DNA of 64,000 bases, from contig CAZRJC010000011.1 of assembly GCA_964600385.1 (NCBI GenBank), positions 1-64,000 on the forward strand, in the 5' to 3' direction. Source of the stretch: DMER64 sp964600385 (lineage in GTDB: Bacteria; Bacteroidota; Bacteroidia; Bacteroidales; UBA932). The translations under genes were made by a program, and so were the position numbers. The notes under the pieces are model-generated. The model did not search any database and had not been told where the DNA came from. It was given only the letters and a program-made list of their open reading frames with translations. Below, one piece after another: positions 52,760-62,478 of the stretch (positions within the stretch are counted from its first letter, which is position 1; each line of letters opens with the position of its first letter).

Positions 52760-55296
52760 GTATTCCAGCCGTCAAGGATGAGTGTCAGACTCTTTTCCTG
52801 AACTTTATCTGCCGGAACAGAACAGGTAATGATGCATTTTTCTCCCGGAATCATACTAAAGTAGTTATCACTCCAGAATGACGGATAAATGATCTCACCT
52901 GCTTCATCTTTTATGGTAAGGGTATTTATGTATGCCACCCATTCAGAGGTGTTTTCCAGCAATACTTTAACAGACAGATCATCGCTGGCGCTGTCCTGCT
53001 CAATATCCATCGTTAATTCAACCGACGGGAGGGCACTTACGAACTGCATGTCGGCATATGTTTTTACCGGAGTATAATACCAGGTTGTGGCTTCCCAGTC
53101 ACACTCATCATCGTGTGCCGGCAAACAATAAAAATTATCGGACAGCACCGTTCCTGTTGAATCGGTTATTTTAAGCGACAGGAATCTATCCTGGCCATAA
53201 GCTTTCAAATTGGCTACAGCGAGGGGATTCCTTACGGGAACATCCAGTGCTTTTTCTTCTTTCAGCAGTATTCGGCACTGAGCATCCATCAGAGTCAGCA
53301 AACCTCTGTAACCCTGTCCCTGTGTAGATTGCCCCGCTTCGTTCACGGCATATACAGAGCTGTCTTTGTAGTTATAGATCATCTGCAGCGGCTCGTTAGC
53401 TTTTTTTACCCCGTAGTAGGCAGCCGTTGGAATAAGGTAATAGTCGTAAAGTTGCCAGTAAAGCGACGGCCAGGCCGAATTCAGCATCCACTGTACAATC
53501 CCCGTCGTATTGGGAATGTTGGCCCGGAAAGCCTCGAACATGGCTTTAGTGCCTTCGTAATTCAGTGCATGAGCTTTCTTCAGGTAATCTTCCAGAGAAG
53601 AAGCCTCTCCGTATTTGGCGTTCATGACTCCGGTGAGCATATTCATGGAATTCATGTCCGTTGTCGAAGTCGTGCAATGCACATTCCACATCTTGCTCAG
53701 CGGCCAGAGGTTTTCCTGAGAGATCATTTTTTTGAGCGATTCCATTACAGGCAATTGTGCACCAATCCCGGTCTCTGTATTGAATCCGAACGCGCCTCCG
53801 TTTGCGGTGTCGGTGTACCAGTAAGAAGGTCCTACGTATTCATACGGGCCTGCCATCTTGGTTCCCGAAGGTCCGCTCAGCTCACTGAAACGATTGCTGG
53901 CTGCCCCGATATAGGGTCTGTAATCGAGTTGCGAATAGAGATCCAGGTAACGTTTCTCGAGCTCTGGTCTGGGGAGTTTGTCGCTGCCTGACATCCAGGC
54001 AAATACAGAGGGGTGATTTCGCAGCCAGATCACCTGATCATGCCAGTATTTCACGGCCAGATCCATTTGTTCCTGTGTCTTTATACAACCGTATTCATCG
54101 TCCGGGACACCGCAATACGATTCCCATTCCCAGAAACAGCTCCAGCCAACCAGAGCAAGCAATCCATAATGATCGCAAAGATCATATAAAGTATGGTCGG
54201 TACCCCAGATGTTTTCAAAACGTACACTGTTTAAATTCATATCCTTAACGTACCTGAGCTGAATATCGATATCTACCGGAGTATCGTCAAGGAAAATACG
54301 GTCTGTCCATCCGGCACTTGTCAGCAAAACCTCCTTTCCATTCAGACGGAATCCTCTGTGCTGATCTGCCGTCAGATAGGAATCTATCTCACGAATCCCA
54401 AAGGTCACGCTTTCGGTATCTGATAATTCGCTGTCTATTATGAAATCCAGCGTCAGTTCATAAAGTTCAGGCGTACCCATTGTATGGCACCACCATAGCC
54501 TGGGCTGATCGAAATGAAGCTCCGGAGACGATTCGGGAGTCATCTCTACTGTCTTACGTTCATTAGGTTGCAGGGTTACATCCACCCGGAACACTTTTTC
54601 CTCAATGGTCCCTTTAAGCGTACCCGAAACCGGCTCCCCGGAAAGATTCACCAGTTCAGCGGTAATGGTCAGATCGGCTTCCCTGAGTGTTTCCAGGTTC
54701 ACGGAAGGTTTGACAAACGGATTATCAATGCGGACACTTCCGGTGGTCTTAAGTATTACATCCCTTACAATCCCCATGCTCTCATCCAAAGGCCTCGGGT
54801 TCCAGTCTACAAATCCGATATTAAGATCCCCGGGAAGTGCGCGTGACAGTTCCACTTCCAGAACGTTTTTGTTTTTTATAAAAGGAGTTACATCAAAGGT
54901 ATACGTGCGGAAAGCGCCGTACGCCGTATCTGCCGAGGCAATCTGATTATCATTAAGGCGAATGTCAGAGTAGTAATTCAGACCATCAAAACGGAGTGTA
55001 ACGTATTTACCGTGCGAAAGGTCGCATGAAAAGCGGGTTGTATATTTCCACACGGAATCGAACAGGCTTTTGTCGGCTTTCAGGTAGTTGTCATCCATAA
55101 AGATATCTGAATACAGTCCGTTGGCTCTCAAAACTCCCATAACGGTAGAAGGAACACTTGCCGGATACTCCTTTCCCGGATCTCCCTGTTGTTGAAGAGT
55201 CCAGTTATCCGACAATTTGATATTCGAAGGACCTGTCCGGGTGCACGCAAGTGCCACTGTCCAGGATAATAAAAGTAATATGCCTGTTGTCTTCAT
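52726..55296 (-). CDS. Glycoside hydrolase family 2 lipoprotein (glucosaminidase/mannosidase-like)
   Basis: The 856-residue protein has a lipoprotein signal (WTVALACTRTG), the GH2 sugar-binding, immunoglobulin-like and TIM-barrel domains, with SVRFENIWGTDHTLYDLCDHYGLL and VFAWMSGSDKLPRPELEKRYLDL (SD in the acid/base region) and FNTETGIGAQ with the probable nucleophile. It resembles exo-beta-D-glucosaminidase or mannosylglycoprotein beta-mannosidase. A minus-strand -7 box is at 55330. Overlaps maf by 34 bp at the end. Confidence 0.85.
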   Translation of the reverse strand: MKTTGILLLLSWTVALACTRTGPSNIKLSDNWTLQQQGDPGKEYPASVPSTVMGVLRANGLYSDIFMDDNYLKADKSLFDSVWKYTTRFSCDLSHGKYVTLRFDGLNYYSDIRLNDNQIASADTAYGAFRTYTFDVTPFIKNKNVLEVELSRALPGDLNIGFVDWNPRPLDESMGIVRDVILKTTGSVRIDNPFVKPSVNLETLREADLTITAELVNLSGEPVSGTLKGTIEEKVFRVDVTLQPNERKTVEMTPESSPELHFDQPRLWWCHTMGTPELYELTLDFIIDSELSDTESVTFGIREIDSYLTADQHRGFRLNGKEVLLTSAGWTDRIFLDDTPVDIDIQLRYVKDMNLNSVRFENIWGTDHTLYDLCDHYGLLALVGWSCFWEWESYCGVPDDEYGCIKTQEQMDLAVKYWHDQVIWLRNHPSVFAWMSGSDKLPRPELEKRYLDLYSQLDYRPYIGAASNRFSELSGPSGTKMAGPYEYVGPSYWYTDTANGGAFGFNTETGIGAQLPVMESLKKMISQENLWPLSKMWNVHCTTSTTDMNSMNMLTGVMNAKYGEASSLEDYLKKAHALNYEGTKAMFEAFRANIPNTTGIVQWMLNSAWPSLYWQLYDYYLIPTAAYYGVKKANEPLQMIYNYKDSSVYAVNEAGQSTQGQGYRGLLTLMDAQCRILLKEEKALDVPVRNPLAVANLKAYGQDRFLSLKITDSTGTVLSDNFYCLPAHDDECDWEATTWYYTPVKTYADMQFVSALPSVELTMDIEQDSASDDLSVKVLLENTSEWVAYINTLTIKDEAGEIIYPSFWSDNYFSMIPGEKCIITCSVPADKVQEKSLTLILDGWNTQRVERCLQSL

Positions 55297-55329
55297 TTTA
55301 TTATAGATAATATCTTAAAAATTAATATA

Positions 55330-55337
55330 CAAAGCTA
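55330..55337 (-). promoter_or_regulatory. -7 promoter box for the GH2 gene
   Basis: On the minus strand it reads TAGCTTTG (TAnnTTTG), 33 nt upstream of the GH2 start. Confidence 0.5.
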
Positions 55338-55430
55338 TTGCATTACCTGATAAGGCATATGTTAAATTGCGCACAATATTCCTCATTTTACGTAAATATG
55401 TATAAATGTACAAATGAATTTAATTTTTAG

Positions 55431-55438
55431 TAAATTTG
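55431..55438 (+). promoter_or_regulatory. -7 promoter box for phosphofructokinase
   Basis: TAAATTTG matches TAnnTTTG and lies 22 nt before ATG 55461. Confidence 0.55.
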
Positions 55439-55460
55439 CGGCTTCAAAACATCAAATACC

Positions 55461-56702
55461 ATGGAAAAACAACAATCAGTAGCCATTTTATGCGGTGGAG
55501 GTCCCGCCCCGGGCATCAACACCGTAGTTTGCACTATAACAAAAACATTCATCACAAAAGGATACCGCGTAATAGGACTCCACGGAGGGTATACCGGTTT
55601 GTTCTGCAAAGAGAAATGTCGTCAGGAAGATCTCGATTTCGACAAGGCCGACATGCTGTTCAACAGAGGCGGTTCCTATTTGAGGATGAGCCGTTTTAAA
55701 CCCACAGCAGAGGATTTCGAACAACGCTTCAATCTGGACTTCTTCAAAGAAAACAATGTAAAATTGCTGGTGACTGTCGGAGGTGACGATACAGCATCCA
55801 CTGCCAACCGTATTTCCAAATTCCTGGTTGAGAAACAATACAATATTGCCAACATTCACGTTCCCAAAACTATCGATAACGACCTTCCCTTGCCCGAAGG
55901 TATTCCCACTTTCGGATACCAGAGTGCCAAGGCTCAGGGAACCGATCTCGGACGTACCGTATATGAAGATGCACGTACCAGCGAGAATTGGTTTATTGTA
56001 ACCGCCATGGGACGTACCGCCGGCCATCTGGCTTTCGGTATCGGCTCGTCCTGCCACTTTCCAATGATTGTTATACCGGAAATGTTCTATAAAGTAGAAC
56101 TGACTACAGAAAGGATTGTTAACCTTATCATTTCTTCCATTCTCAAGCGTCAGCTGAGAAACATTCCTTACGGAGCCGCAATGATATCGGAAGGCGTTTT
56201 TGAATTCCTTTCAGAAGAAGATGTCAAGAATTCAGGCATTGCTTTCACATACGACGACCACGGCCATCCCGAATTGGGCAAGGTTTCCAAATCGCATATC
56301 ATCAACGAGATGGTGGAAAAGAAACTGAAAAGTCTGGGAATAAAGGTTAAATCGCGTCCTGTAGAAGTCGGATACGAAGTAAGATGTATCACCCCAAAAT
56401 CGTATGACCTGGAATACTGTTCCATGCTGGGTATGGGTGTTTACGAACTCTTTATAAAAGGAGTAAGCGGTTGCATGGTTTGCCGTGACGGTAACGGGAA
56501 AATCATTCCCCTTTTCCTTCAGGACCTGCAAGACCCCATCACAGGTAAGATTCCTCCCCGCCAGGTTAATATGAAATCACATGAAGTCCAGTTTTACATG
56601 CGCCACATTATGGACTATATAACCGAAGAGGATTACGAGGCTGCCAAAGCACTTGTTCCCGATCCCGAAGTATTTGATTTCCAAAAGATCCTGAATTTTT
56701 AG
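55461..56702 (+). CDS. pfp: 6-phosphofructokinase, probably pyrophosphate-dependent
   Basis: The 413-residue protein has the PFK substrate motifs: GGGPAPGINTVV, VTVGGDDTASTANR, PKTIDNDLPLPEG, TAMGRTAGHLAFGIG and KSLGIKVKSRPVEVGYEVR. The second Asp in GGDDT is where ATP enzymes have Gly; in established comparisons Asp here goes with pyrophosphate use. It interconverts fructose-6-phosphate and fructose-1,6-bisphosphate. Pairing with pckA fits reversible anaerobic glycolysis and gluconeogenesis. Confidence 0.85.
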   Translation: MEKQQSVAILCGGGPAPGINTVVCTITKTFITKGYRVIGLHGGYTGLFCKEKCRQEDLDFDKADMLFNRGGSYLRMSRFKPTAEDFEQRFNLDFFKENNVKLLVTVGGDDTASTANRISKFLVEKQYNIANIHVPKTIDNDLPLPEGIPTFGYQSAKAQGTDLGRTVYEDARTSENWFIVTAMGRTAGHLAFGIGSSCHFPMIVIPEMFYKVELTTERIVNLIISSILKRQLRNIPYGAAMISEGVFEFLSEEDVKNSGIAFTYDDHGHPELGKVSKSHIINEMVEKKLKSLGIKVKSRPVEVGYEVRCITPKSYDLEYCSMLGMGVYELFIKGVSGCMVCRDGNGKIIPLFLQDLQDPITGKIPPRQVNMKSHEVQFYMRHIMDYITEEDYEAAKALVPDPEVFDFQKILNF

Positions 56703-56717
56703 TTATACTCTTTAAAT

Positions 56718-56750
56718 AAAAAAAAGCTGCCCGAAAGAGCAGCTTTTTTT
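56718..56750. terminator. Bidirectional terminator between phosphofructokinase and pckA
   Basis: AGCTGC and GCAGCT pair (56725-56730 with 56739-56744), flanked by an A-run on the left and a T-run on the right, so it can end both convergent transcripts. Confidence 0.85.
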
Positions 56751-56764
56751 ATTTGCATAATTCT

Positions 56765-58357
56765 TTACAATTGCGGACCGGAAGCCACCAGTGCACGGGC
56801 AGCATCGTTATCGCAGTATTGTTCAAAATCCTTAATGTACTTGGCAGCAAGTTTCTTGGCCTTTTCTGTCCATTCGTCAACATTGGCATACGAATCGCGG
56901 GGATCGAGGATCCCTTCGCTTACTTTGGGCAACGAGGTGGGAACTGTCAGGTTCATTACGGGAATATGTTTGGTAGGTGCTTTGTCAATGCTTCCGTCCA
57001 GAATGGAGTCAATAATGGCGCGGGTGTCTTTCAGGGAGATACGTTTGCCGGTACCGTTCCATCCGGTGTTCACCAGATAAGCCTTGGCTCCGTGCTCTTT
57101 CATTTTCTTTACCAGGTTCTTTGCATATATGGTAGGATGAACTGTCAGGAAAGCTTCGCCAAAAGCTGCAGAGAATGAAGGAACGGGTTCCGTGATGCCG
57201 AGTTCGGTTCCGGCCAGCTTGGAAGTATAACCGCAAAGGAAGTGATACTGTGCCTGGTTCTCATCAAGAATGGAAACCGGAGGCAATACACCGTAAGCAT
57301 CGGCGGAAAGATAGATTACCTTCTTGGCATGACCGGCCTTTGAAGGCGATACAATCTTATTGATAAAATAAATAGGATAAGAAACACGGGTGTTCTCTGT
57401 AACTGAACCGTCAGCAAAATCGGGGGTTCCGTCAGGCAGGATAGTTACGTTCTCGAGCAATGCATCGCGACGGATTGCTCTCCAGATATCGGGTTCTTTT
57501 TCCTGTGAAAGGTCAATACATTTGGCATAGCAACCGCCTTCGTAGTTGAATACTCCGTGATCGTCCCAGCCGTGCTCGTCATCACCAATCAGATAACGTT
57601 TTGGATCTGCAGACAAAGTAGTCTTTCCGGTACCTGACAGACCAAAGAAAACAGCTACGTCACCTTCTTCGCCTACGTTGGCCGAGCAGTGCATCGAGGC
57701 AATACCCCTCAGAGGCAGGTAGTAGTTCATCATGGAGAAGATACCCTTCTTCATTTCACCGCCGTACCAACTTCCTCCAACAACAGACATGCGTTCGGTG
57801 AGGTTGAACACAACAAACACTTCTGAATTCAGTCCCTGTTCTTTCCAATTGGGATTCACGGCCTTGGATGAATTGATCATCACAAAGTCGGGTTCACCGT
57901 AATTTTCCAGTTCATATCCGGAAGGACGAATAAACATGTTGGTTACAAAATGAGCCTGCCATGCAACTTCCATGATAAAGCGCACTTTCAGGCGTGTATC
58001 GGGGTTGGTACCGCAGAAAGAATCAACCACATAGAGTTTTTCCTTGTTGGACATCTGTTTCTGCGAAATGGCCTTCAGTGAATTCCATACTTCCGTCGAA
58101 ACGGGTTTATTGATCTTGCCATCCCACCAGATTGTGTTTTCGGTAGTGGCATCTTTTACAATATATTTATCTTTAGGGGAACGTCCGGTGAAAACACCCG
58201 TTCTTACATTCACGGCTCCAAGATTGGATAACACGCCTTTTTCGAAACCTTCGTTCGAGGGATCCATTTCCGCCTGATACAATTCCTCATAGGACGGGTT
58301 ATAAATGATCTTCCCTACATTTTCAATACCATACTTTGATAAATCAATTTTGCTCAT
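56765..58357 (-). CDS. pckA: Phosphoenolpyruvate carboxykinase (ATP)
   Basis: The 530-residue protein has TGRSPKDKYIV, the P-loop FFGLSGTGKTTLSAD, LIGDDEHGWDDHGVFNYEGGCYAKC and YTSKLAGTELG. It converts oxaloacetate and ATP to phosphoenolpyruvate, or in anaerobes works toward oxaloacetate. It ends opposite phosphofructokinase across the shared terminator. Confidence 0.97.
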   Translation of the reverse strand: MSKIDLSKYGIENVGKIIYNPSYEELYQAEMDPSNEGFEKGVLSNLGAVNVRTGVFTGRSPKDKYIVKDATTENTIWWDGKINKPVSTEVWNSLKAISQKQMSNKEKLYVVDSFCGTNPDTRLKVRFIMEVAWQAHFVTNMFIRPSGYELENYGEPDFVMINSSKAVNPNWKEQGLNSEVFVVFNLTERMSVVGGSWYGGEMKKGIFSMMNYYLPLRGIASMHCSANVGEEGDVAVFFGLSGTGKTTLSADPKRYLIGDDEHGWDDHGVFNYEGGCYAKCIDLSQEKEPDIWRAIRRDALLENVTILPDGTPDFADGSVTENTRVSYPIYFINKIVSPSKAGHAKKVIYLSADAYGVLPPVSILDENQAQYHFLCGYTSKLAGTELGITEPVPSFSAAFGEAFLTVHPTIYAKNLVKKMKEHGAKAYLVNTGWNGTGKRISLKDTRAIIDSILDGSIDKAPTKHIPVMNLTVPTSLPKVSEGILDPRDSYANVDEWTEKAKKLAAKYIKDFEQYCDNDAARALVASGPQL

Positions 58358-58429
58358 AATCAGTTAATTAATTATATATTTTATTAGTAAAACCCTTTTT
58401 TTCCAAGTTGCGAAGATAGTCATTTTATT

Positions 58430-58437
58430 TATCTTTG
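58430..58437 (+). promoter_or_regulatory. -7 promoter box for recQ
   Basis: TATCTTTG with a TTG at 58408-58410, 19 nt upstream, as a possible -33 part. It lies 12 nt before ATG 58450 and rules out the in-frame TTG at 58435 as a likely start. Confidence 0.6.
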
Positions 58438-58449
58438 CAAGGTAAAGAT

Positions 58450-60381
58450 ATGAGCAAAAATTATTCCGAAATATTCAGAGAAACGTTATTCCGTTACTGG
58501 GGACATGCTACTTTCCGTGAAGGACAGGAAGATATCATACATTCTGCCTATCACGGAACGGATACTCTGGCGCTTCTGCCCACCGGAGGAGGAAAGTCCG
58601 TTTGCTTCCAGATCCCTGCCCTCCTTCGCGATGGAATATGTATAGTAATCTCGCCGCTCATTGCGCTCATGAAAGATCAGGTGGAACAGCTTAATTCAAG
58701 GGGGATAAAAGCTTTGGCCGTACATTCCGGCATGAGCAGTTACGAAATAGACATTACCCTGGACAACGCCGCCTACGGGTCCTATAAGTTTCTGTACATA
58801 TCTCCGGAAAGGCTGGGAACCGAACTCTTTCGTGCCAGAGTTCAAAAAATGGCTCCCGGCATGCTGGTGGTTGACGAGGCGCATTGTATTTCACAGTGGG
58901 GCTATGATTTCCGGCCTTCCTACCTGCGGATAGCCGAATTTCGCGAGAGTTTCCCCGACATCCCCATCCTGGCACTCACTGCCACGGCCACTCCCCGGGT
59001 AGCCTCGGACATTATGGAAAAGCTCCGTTTCAGAAAAGAGCACAAACTCATACAAACATCCTTTGAACGTAAGAACCTGGCCTATATTGTAAGAAAAGCC
59101 GAGGATAAACTCGGTCAGGTGCTCCGGATTGCACAAGGAGTGAACGGATGCGGCCTGGTATATGTCAGGGAGCGGAAGAAAGCCGAGGATGTGGCCGAAT
59201 TTCTGCTTTTTAACGGGGTAAAGGCCGATGCCTACCATGCAGGCATGAACGCTGCGTCCCGCGCTGCCAAACAGGATGAATGGAAAAACGGAAAAACCCG
59301 TGTCATGGTGGCCACCAATGCTTTTGGGATGGGAATAGACAAACCCGATGTCCGTTTTGTCTGCCATTTCGATGTCCCTGATTCTCCCGAAGCGTACTTT
59401 CAGGAAGCCGGAAGAGCGGGTCGTGACGGACAGAAAGCCTATGCCGTTCTCCTTTATGCCCCTTCCGATGCCAAACGCATGCAGCAGATCTTTACAATCT
59501 CGTTCCCCGATCCTGCTTTTATCAAAGAAACATACCAGAACCTCTACAGTTTCCTGGAACTGGGTTACGGCGAGGGAGCCGGCCGTCAGTTCGACTTCAA
59601 TCTCTCCGAATTCGCCAAACGGCAGAAAAAATATCCACTTACACTGTGGTACGCTCTTCAGTGCCTGGAACAGGAAGGATATCTTTCCCTTACCGAGGAA
59701 CTGGACAACCCGTCACGAATCATGTTCACCGTCAACAGGGATGAACTGTACCGTATCCAGATAGCCAAACCGCAACTCGACACTTTCATTAAAGTGCTGT
59801 TGCGTACCTATACTGGCCTGTTCAACGGATTTGTCTCCATTGACGAAGAATACCTGGCCAATATCAGCAGGAATGCAAAAACCGTGGTTATCGAATACCT
59901 AATGCAACTATCCAGACTGGGCGTACTCTCATACATTCCCCGCAAGAAATCTCCCCAGGTATACCTGCATGCACAAAGACTTGAGCCGGGAAACGTATAC
60001 CTGAATCCTGTCAACTTCATGCAACGAAAAGAAGCGTATGCAAAACGGATGGAAGCCATGCTCAACTATGCCCAGTCCGAATGGCCCTGCCGCAGCAAGC
60101 AGCTGCTGGCATATTTCGGAGAAGGAAAGGCGGAGGATTGCGGTATCTGCGACGTTTGCATAGGCCGTCAACAAGGCGAAAACGCCAGAGAAACATTCTA
60201 TCGCATTGCCGATTCCATCAGGGAGGAACTCAGAAAAGGTCCGGTGCACGTGCACCAGATAGATTTATTGTTCTCGGAATCCCAGGATCAGGTGATGTCC
60301 GTGCTGCGATCCATGACCGATTCGGGTGAAGTGATTCTTAACGGCGATATACTTCAGAACAATAATAAGATTACCAAGTAA
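58450..60381 (+). CDS. recQ: ATP-dependent DNA helicase RecQ
   Basis: The 643-residue protein from ATG 58450 (MSKNYSEIFRETLFRYWG) has TGGGKSVCFQIPALL, VVDEAHCISQWG, ATATPRV, VATNAFGMGIDKPDVRFV, QEAGRAGRDG and a zinc-binding end (DCGICDVC). The HRDC domain typical of many RecQs is absent. It unwinds DNA in recombination repair. Confidence 0.93.
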   Translation: MSKNYSEIFRETLFRYWGHATFREGQEDIIHSAYHGTDTLALLPTGGGKSVCFQIPALLRDGICIVISPLIALMKDQVEQLNSRGIKALAVHSGMSSYEIDITLDNAAYGSYKFLYISPERLGTELFRARVQKMAPGMLVVDEAHCISQWGYDFRPSYLRIAEFRESFPDIPILALTATATPRVASDIMEKLRFRKEHKLIQTSFERKNLAYIVRKAEDKLGQVLRIAQGVNGCGLVYVRERKKAEDVAEFLLFNGVKADAYHAGMNAASRAAKQDEWKNGKTRVMVATNAFGMGIDKPDVRFVCHFDVPDSPEAYFQEAGRAGRDGQKAYAVLLYAPSDAKRMQQIFTISFPDPAFIKETYQNLYSFLELGYGEGAGRQFDFNLSEFAKRQKKYPLTLWYALQCLEQEGYLSLTEELDNPSRIMFTVNRDELYRIQIAKPQLDTFIKVLLRTYTGLFNGFVSIDEEYLANISRNAKTVVIEYLMQLSRLGVLSYIPRKKSPQVYLHAQRLEPGNVYLNPVNFMQRKEAYAKRMEAMLNYAQSEWPCRSKQLLAYFGEGKAEDCGICDVCIGRQQGENARETFYRIADSIREELRKGPVHVHQIDLLFSESQDQVMSVLRSMTDSGEVILNGDILQNNNKITK

Positions 60382-60386
60382 AATTA

Positions 60387-60394
60387 TATCTTTG
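60387..60394 (+). promoter_or_regulatory. -7 promoter box for ligA, almost at the start codon
   Basis: TATCTTTG ends 4 nt before ATG 60399, so the transcript may be leaderless or nearly so. Confidence 0.5.
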
Positions 60395-60398
60395 CGTG

Positions 60399-62477
60399 AT
60401 GAACCGTAAAGAAGCGACGGCACGCATACTTCAGTTGCAACAAGCTATCAATGAGCATAATAAAAACTACTATGTGCTCAATGCACCCGTTATTTCAGAT
60501 TTTGAGTTCGACTTGCTCCTGCAGGAGCTCTCTGCACTGGAAAAACTGTTTCCGGAACTGGTTTCGTCCGATTCTCCCACACGCAAGGTAGGAAGCGACA
60601 TTGGCGAGGTGTCACAGGGTTTCCGGCAATATCCCCACGATTACCCGATGCTCTCTCTGAGCAACACTTACGATAAGGAATCCCTCCTGGAATTTGACAA
60701 CCGCGTAAGAAAAACGGCCGGCAACGAAGTGGATTACGTATGCGAACTCAAGTTCGACGGCACGGCCATTTGCCTCAAGTACAAAGATGGTGAACTGGAA
60801 CGTGCTCTTACCCGCGGCGATGGTACGGTAGGCGACGATGTCACCCGCAACGTATTATCCATTCCTTCCATCCCCCGGACACTTCCCCCGCTTAAGGAAT
60901 GTCAGGTGCCCTACCCGTCCGTTTTTGAAATCCGGGGCGAGATACTCATGCCTTTCAGCAGTTTTGAACGCATCAACAGGGAGCGGGAAGAAACCGGAGA
61001 ACCTCTTTTTGCAAATCCCAGGAACGCCGCATCGGGAACACTTAAACTGTTATCTCCGGAAGAAGTGGAAAAACGCGGGCTCGATTGCTACCTCTATCAC
61101 TTCATAGCTGAAAACACAAATTTCGAAACCCATACGCAGGCAATGGAAGCCGCACGCACGTGGGGTTTCAGGATATCTTCACATACCCGTCTCTGCCACA
61201 GTCTGCAGGAAATATACGATCTTCTGGACAGATGGGAAATCGAACGCACTACCCTTCCGGTGGCAACCGACGGAGTGGTCATAAAAGTCAATTCCTTTGC
61301 CTTACAGCGCACCCTTGGCATGACCGCCAAAAGTCCCCGTTGGGCTACAGCCTATAAATTTAAGGCAGAACAGGCCTGTACCCCCTTGCTTTCGGTCGAT
61401 TTCCAGGTAGGTCGCACCGGTGCCGTAACACCTGTAGCCAATCTTCAACCCGTATTCCTGTCCGGCACCACCGTAAAAAGGGCCTCGCTGCACAATGCAG
61501 ATCAGATAGCCCTTCACGATATCCGGCTGGGGGACCATGTTTATGTGGAAAAAGGAGGCGAGATTATCCCTAAAGTAGTAGGCGTAGCACTCGAAAAACG
61601 TCCTTCGCATACAGTACCGTTCCAATACATAACGCATTGTCCCGAATGCGGCACCCCGCTCCTGCGCGATGCCCGGGAAGCAAAACATTATTGTCCAAAT
61701 CTTTGGGAATGCCCCCCGCAAATCAAGGGACGCATTGAACATTTCATGAGCCGCAAGGCCATGAACATACTGGGCGGCGAAGCCTTGGTGGAACAGCTTT
61801 ACAACAAAGGCATCGTACGCGATCCGGCAGATCTTTACATCATTACCCCGGACGACCTGGCACATCTGAACAACTGGGGGGACAAATCCACTCAAAACCT
61901 GCTGAGCAGTATTGAAGCCTCCAAAGAAGTACCCTTTTTCCGTTTCCTTTATGCCATTGGCATTCCTTTCGTAGGCGAAACAACGGCAAAATACCTGGCT
62001 TCGCATTTCGGGTCACTTCAGGCACTGGAAGAAGCCAATGAAGAAGAATTAAAGAATGCACCTGAAATCGGTGAGATTATCTCCCGTTCAATCATTGATT
62101 TCTTTGCTTCAGGAAAGAACCGCAGAATGCTTGAGAGACTTCGCGACTGCGGATTACCCGTATCCCAAACGGCAGAAGAAACAAAAAGACTGTCCGACCG
62201 GCTGAAAGGCATGAATATTGTCATCTCGGGCAACTTTTCCCGTTCCAGAGAACAAATAAAACAAATGATAGAATCACACGGGGGAAAAGTACTAAGCGCT
62301 GTTTCTGCAAATGCCGGTTACGTACTTGCCGGCGAAAAAATGGGGCCTGCAAAAAAACAGCAGGCTGCCAAACTGAATATCCCGCTGATCACAGAAGATG
62401 ACTTTCTGGCGCTCATTGGTGAAAATCCCGCCGGGGGCACGCTTTTTGACATTAACAAACAACCTACAATCTTTTAA
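60399..62477 (+). CDS. ligA: NAD-dependent DNA ligase
   Basis: The 692-residue protein from ATG 60399 (MNRKEATARILQLQQ) has the Ia domain, the adenylation lysine in CELKFDGTAIC, the OB-fold, a zinc finger (CPECGTPLL and HYCPNLWECPP), HhH repeats and a C-terminal BRCT domain (GMNIVISGNFSRSREQIKQM). It seals nicks in DNA. Confidence 0.97.
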   Translation: MNRKEATARILQLQQAINEHNKNYYVLNAPVISDFEFDLLLQELSALEKLFPELVSSDSPTRKVGSDIGEVSQGFRQYPHDYPMLSLSNTYDKESLLEFDNRVRKTAGNEVDYVCELKFDGTAICLKYKDGELERALTRGDGTVGDDVTRNVLSIPSIPRTLPPLKECQVPYPSVFEIRGEILMPFSSFERINREREETGEPLFANPRNAASGTLKLLSPEEVEKRGLDCYLYHFIAENTNFETHTQAMEAARTWGFRISSHTRLCHSLQEIYDLLDRWEIERTTLPVATDGVVIKVNSFALQRTLGMTAKSPRWATAYKFKAEQACTPLLSVDFQVGRTGAVTPVANLQPVFLSGTTVKRASLHNADQIALHDIRLGDHVYVEKGGEIIPKVVGVALEKRPSHTVPFQYITHCPECGTPLLRDAREAKHYCPNLWECPPQIKGRIEHFMSRKAMNILGGEALVEQLYNKGIVRDPADLYIITPDDLAHLNNWGDKSTQNLLSSIEASKEVPFFRFLYAIGIPFVGETTAKYLASHFGSLQALEEANEEELKNAPEIGEIISRSIIDFFASGKNRRMLERLRDCGLPVSQTAEETKRLSDRLKGMNIVISGNFSRSREQIKQMIESHGGKVLSAVSANAGYVLAGEKMGPAKKQQAAKLNIPLITEDDFLALIGENPAGGTLFDINKQPTIF

Positions 62478-62478
62478 T

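Noticed and set aside
58435..58449. TTG start for recQ
   Set aside because: The TTG lies inside the TATCTTTG promoter box, so the ATG at 58450 is the better start.
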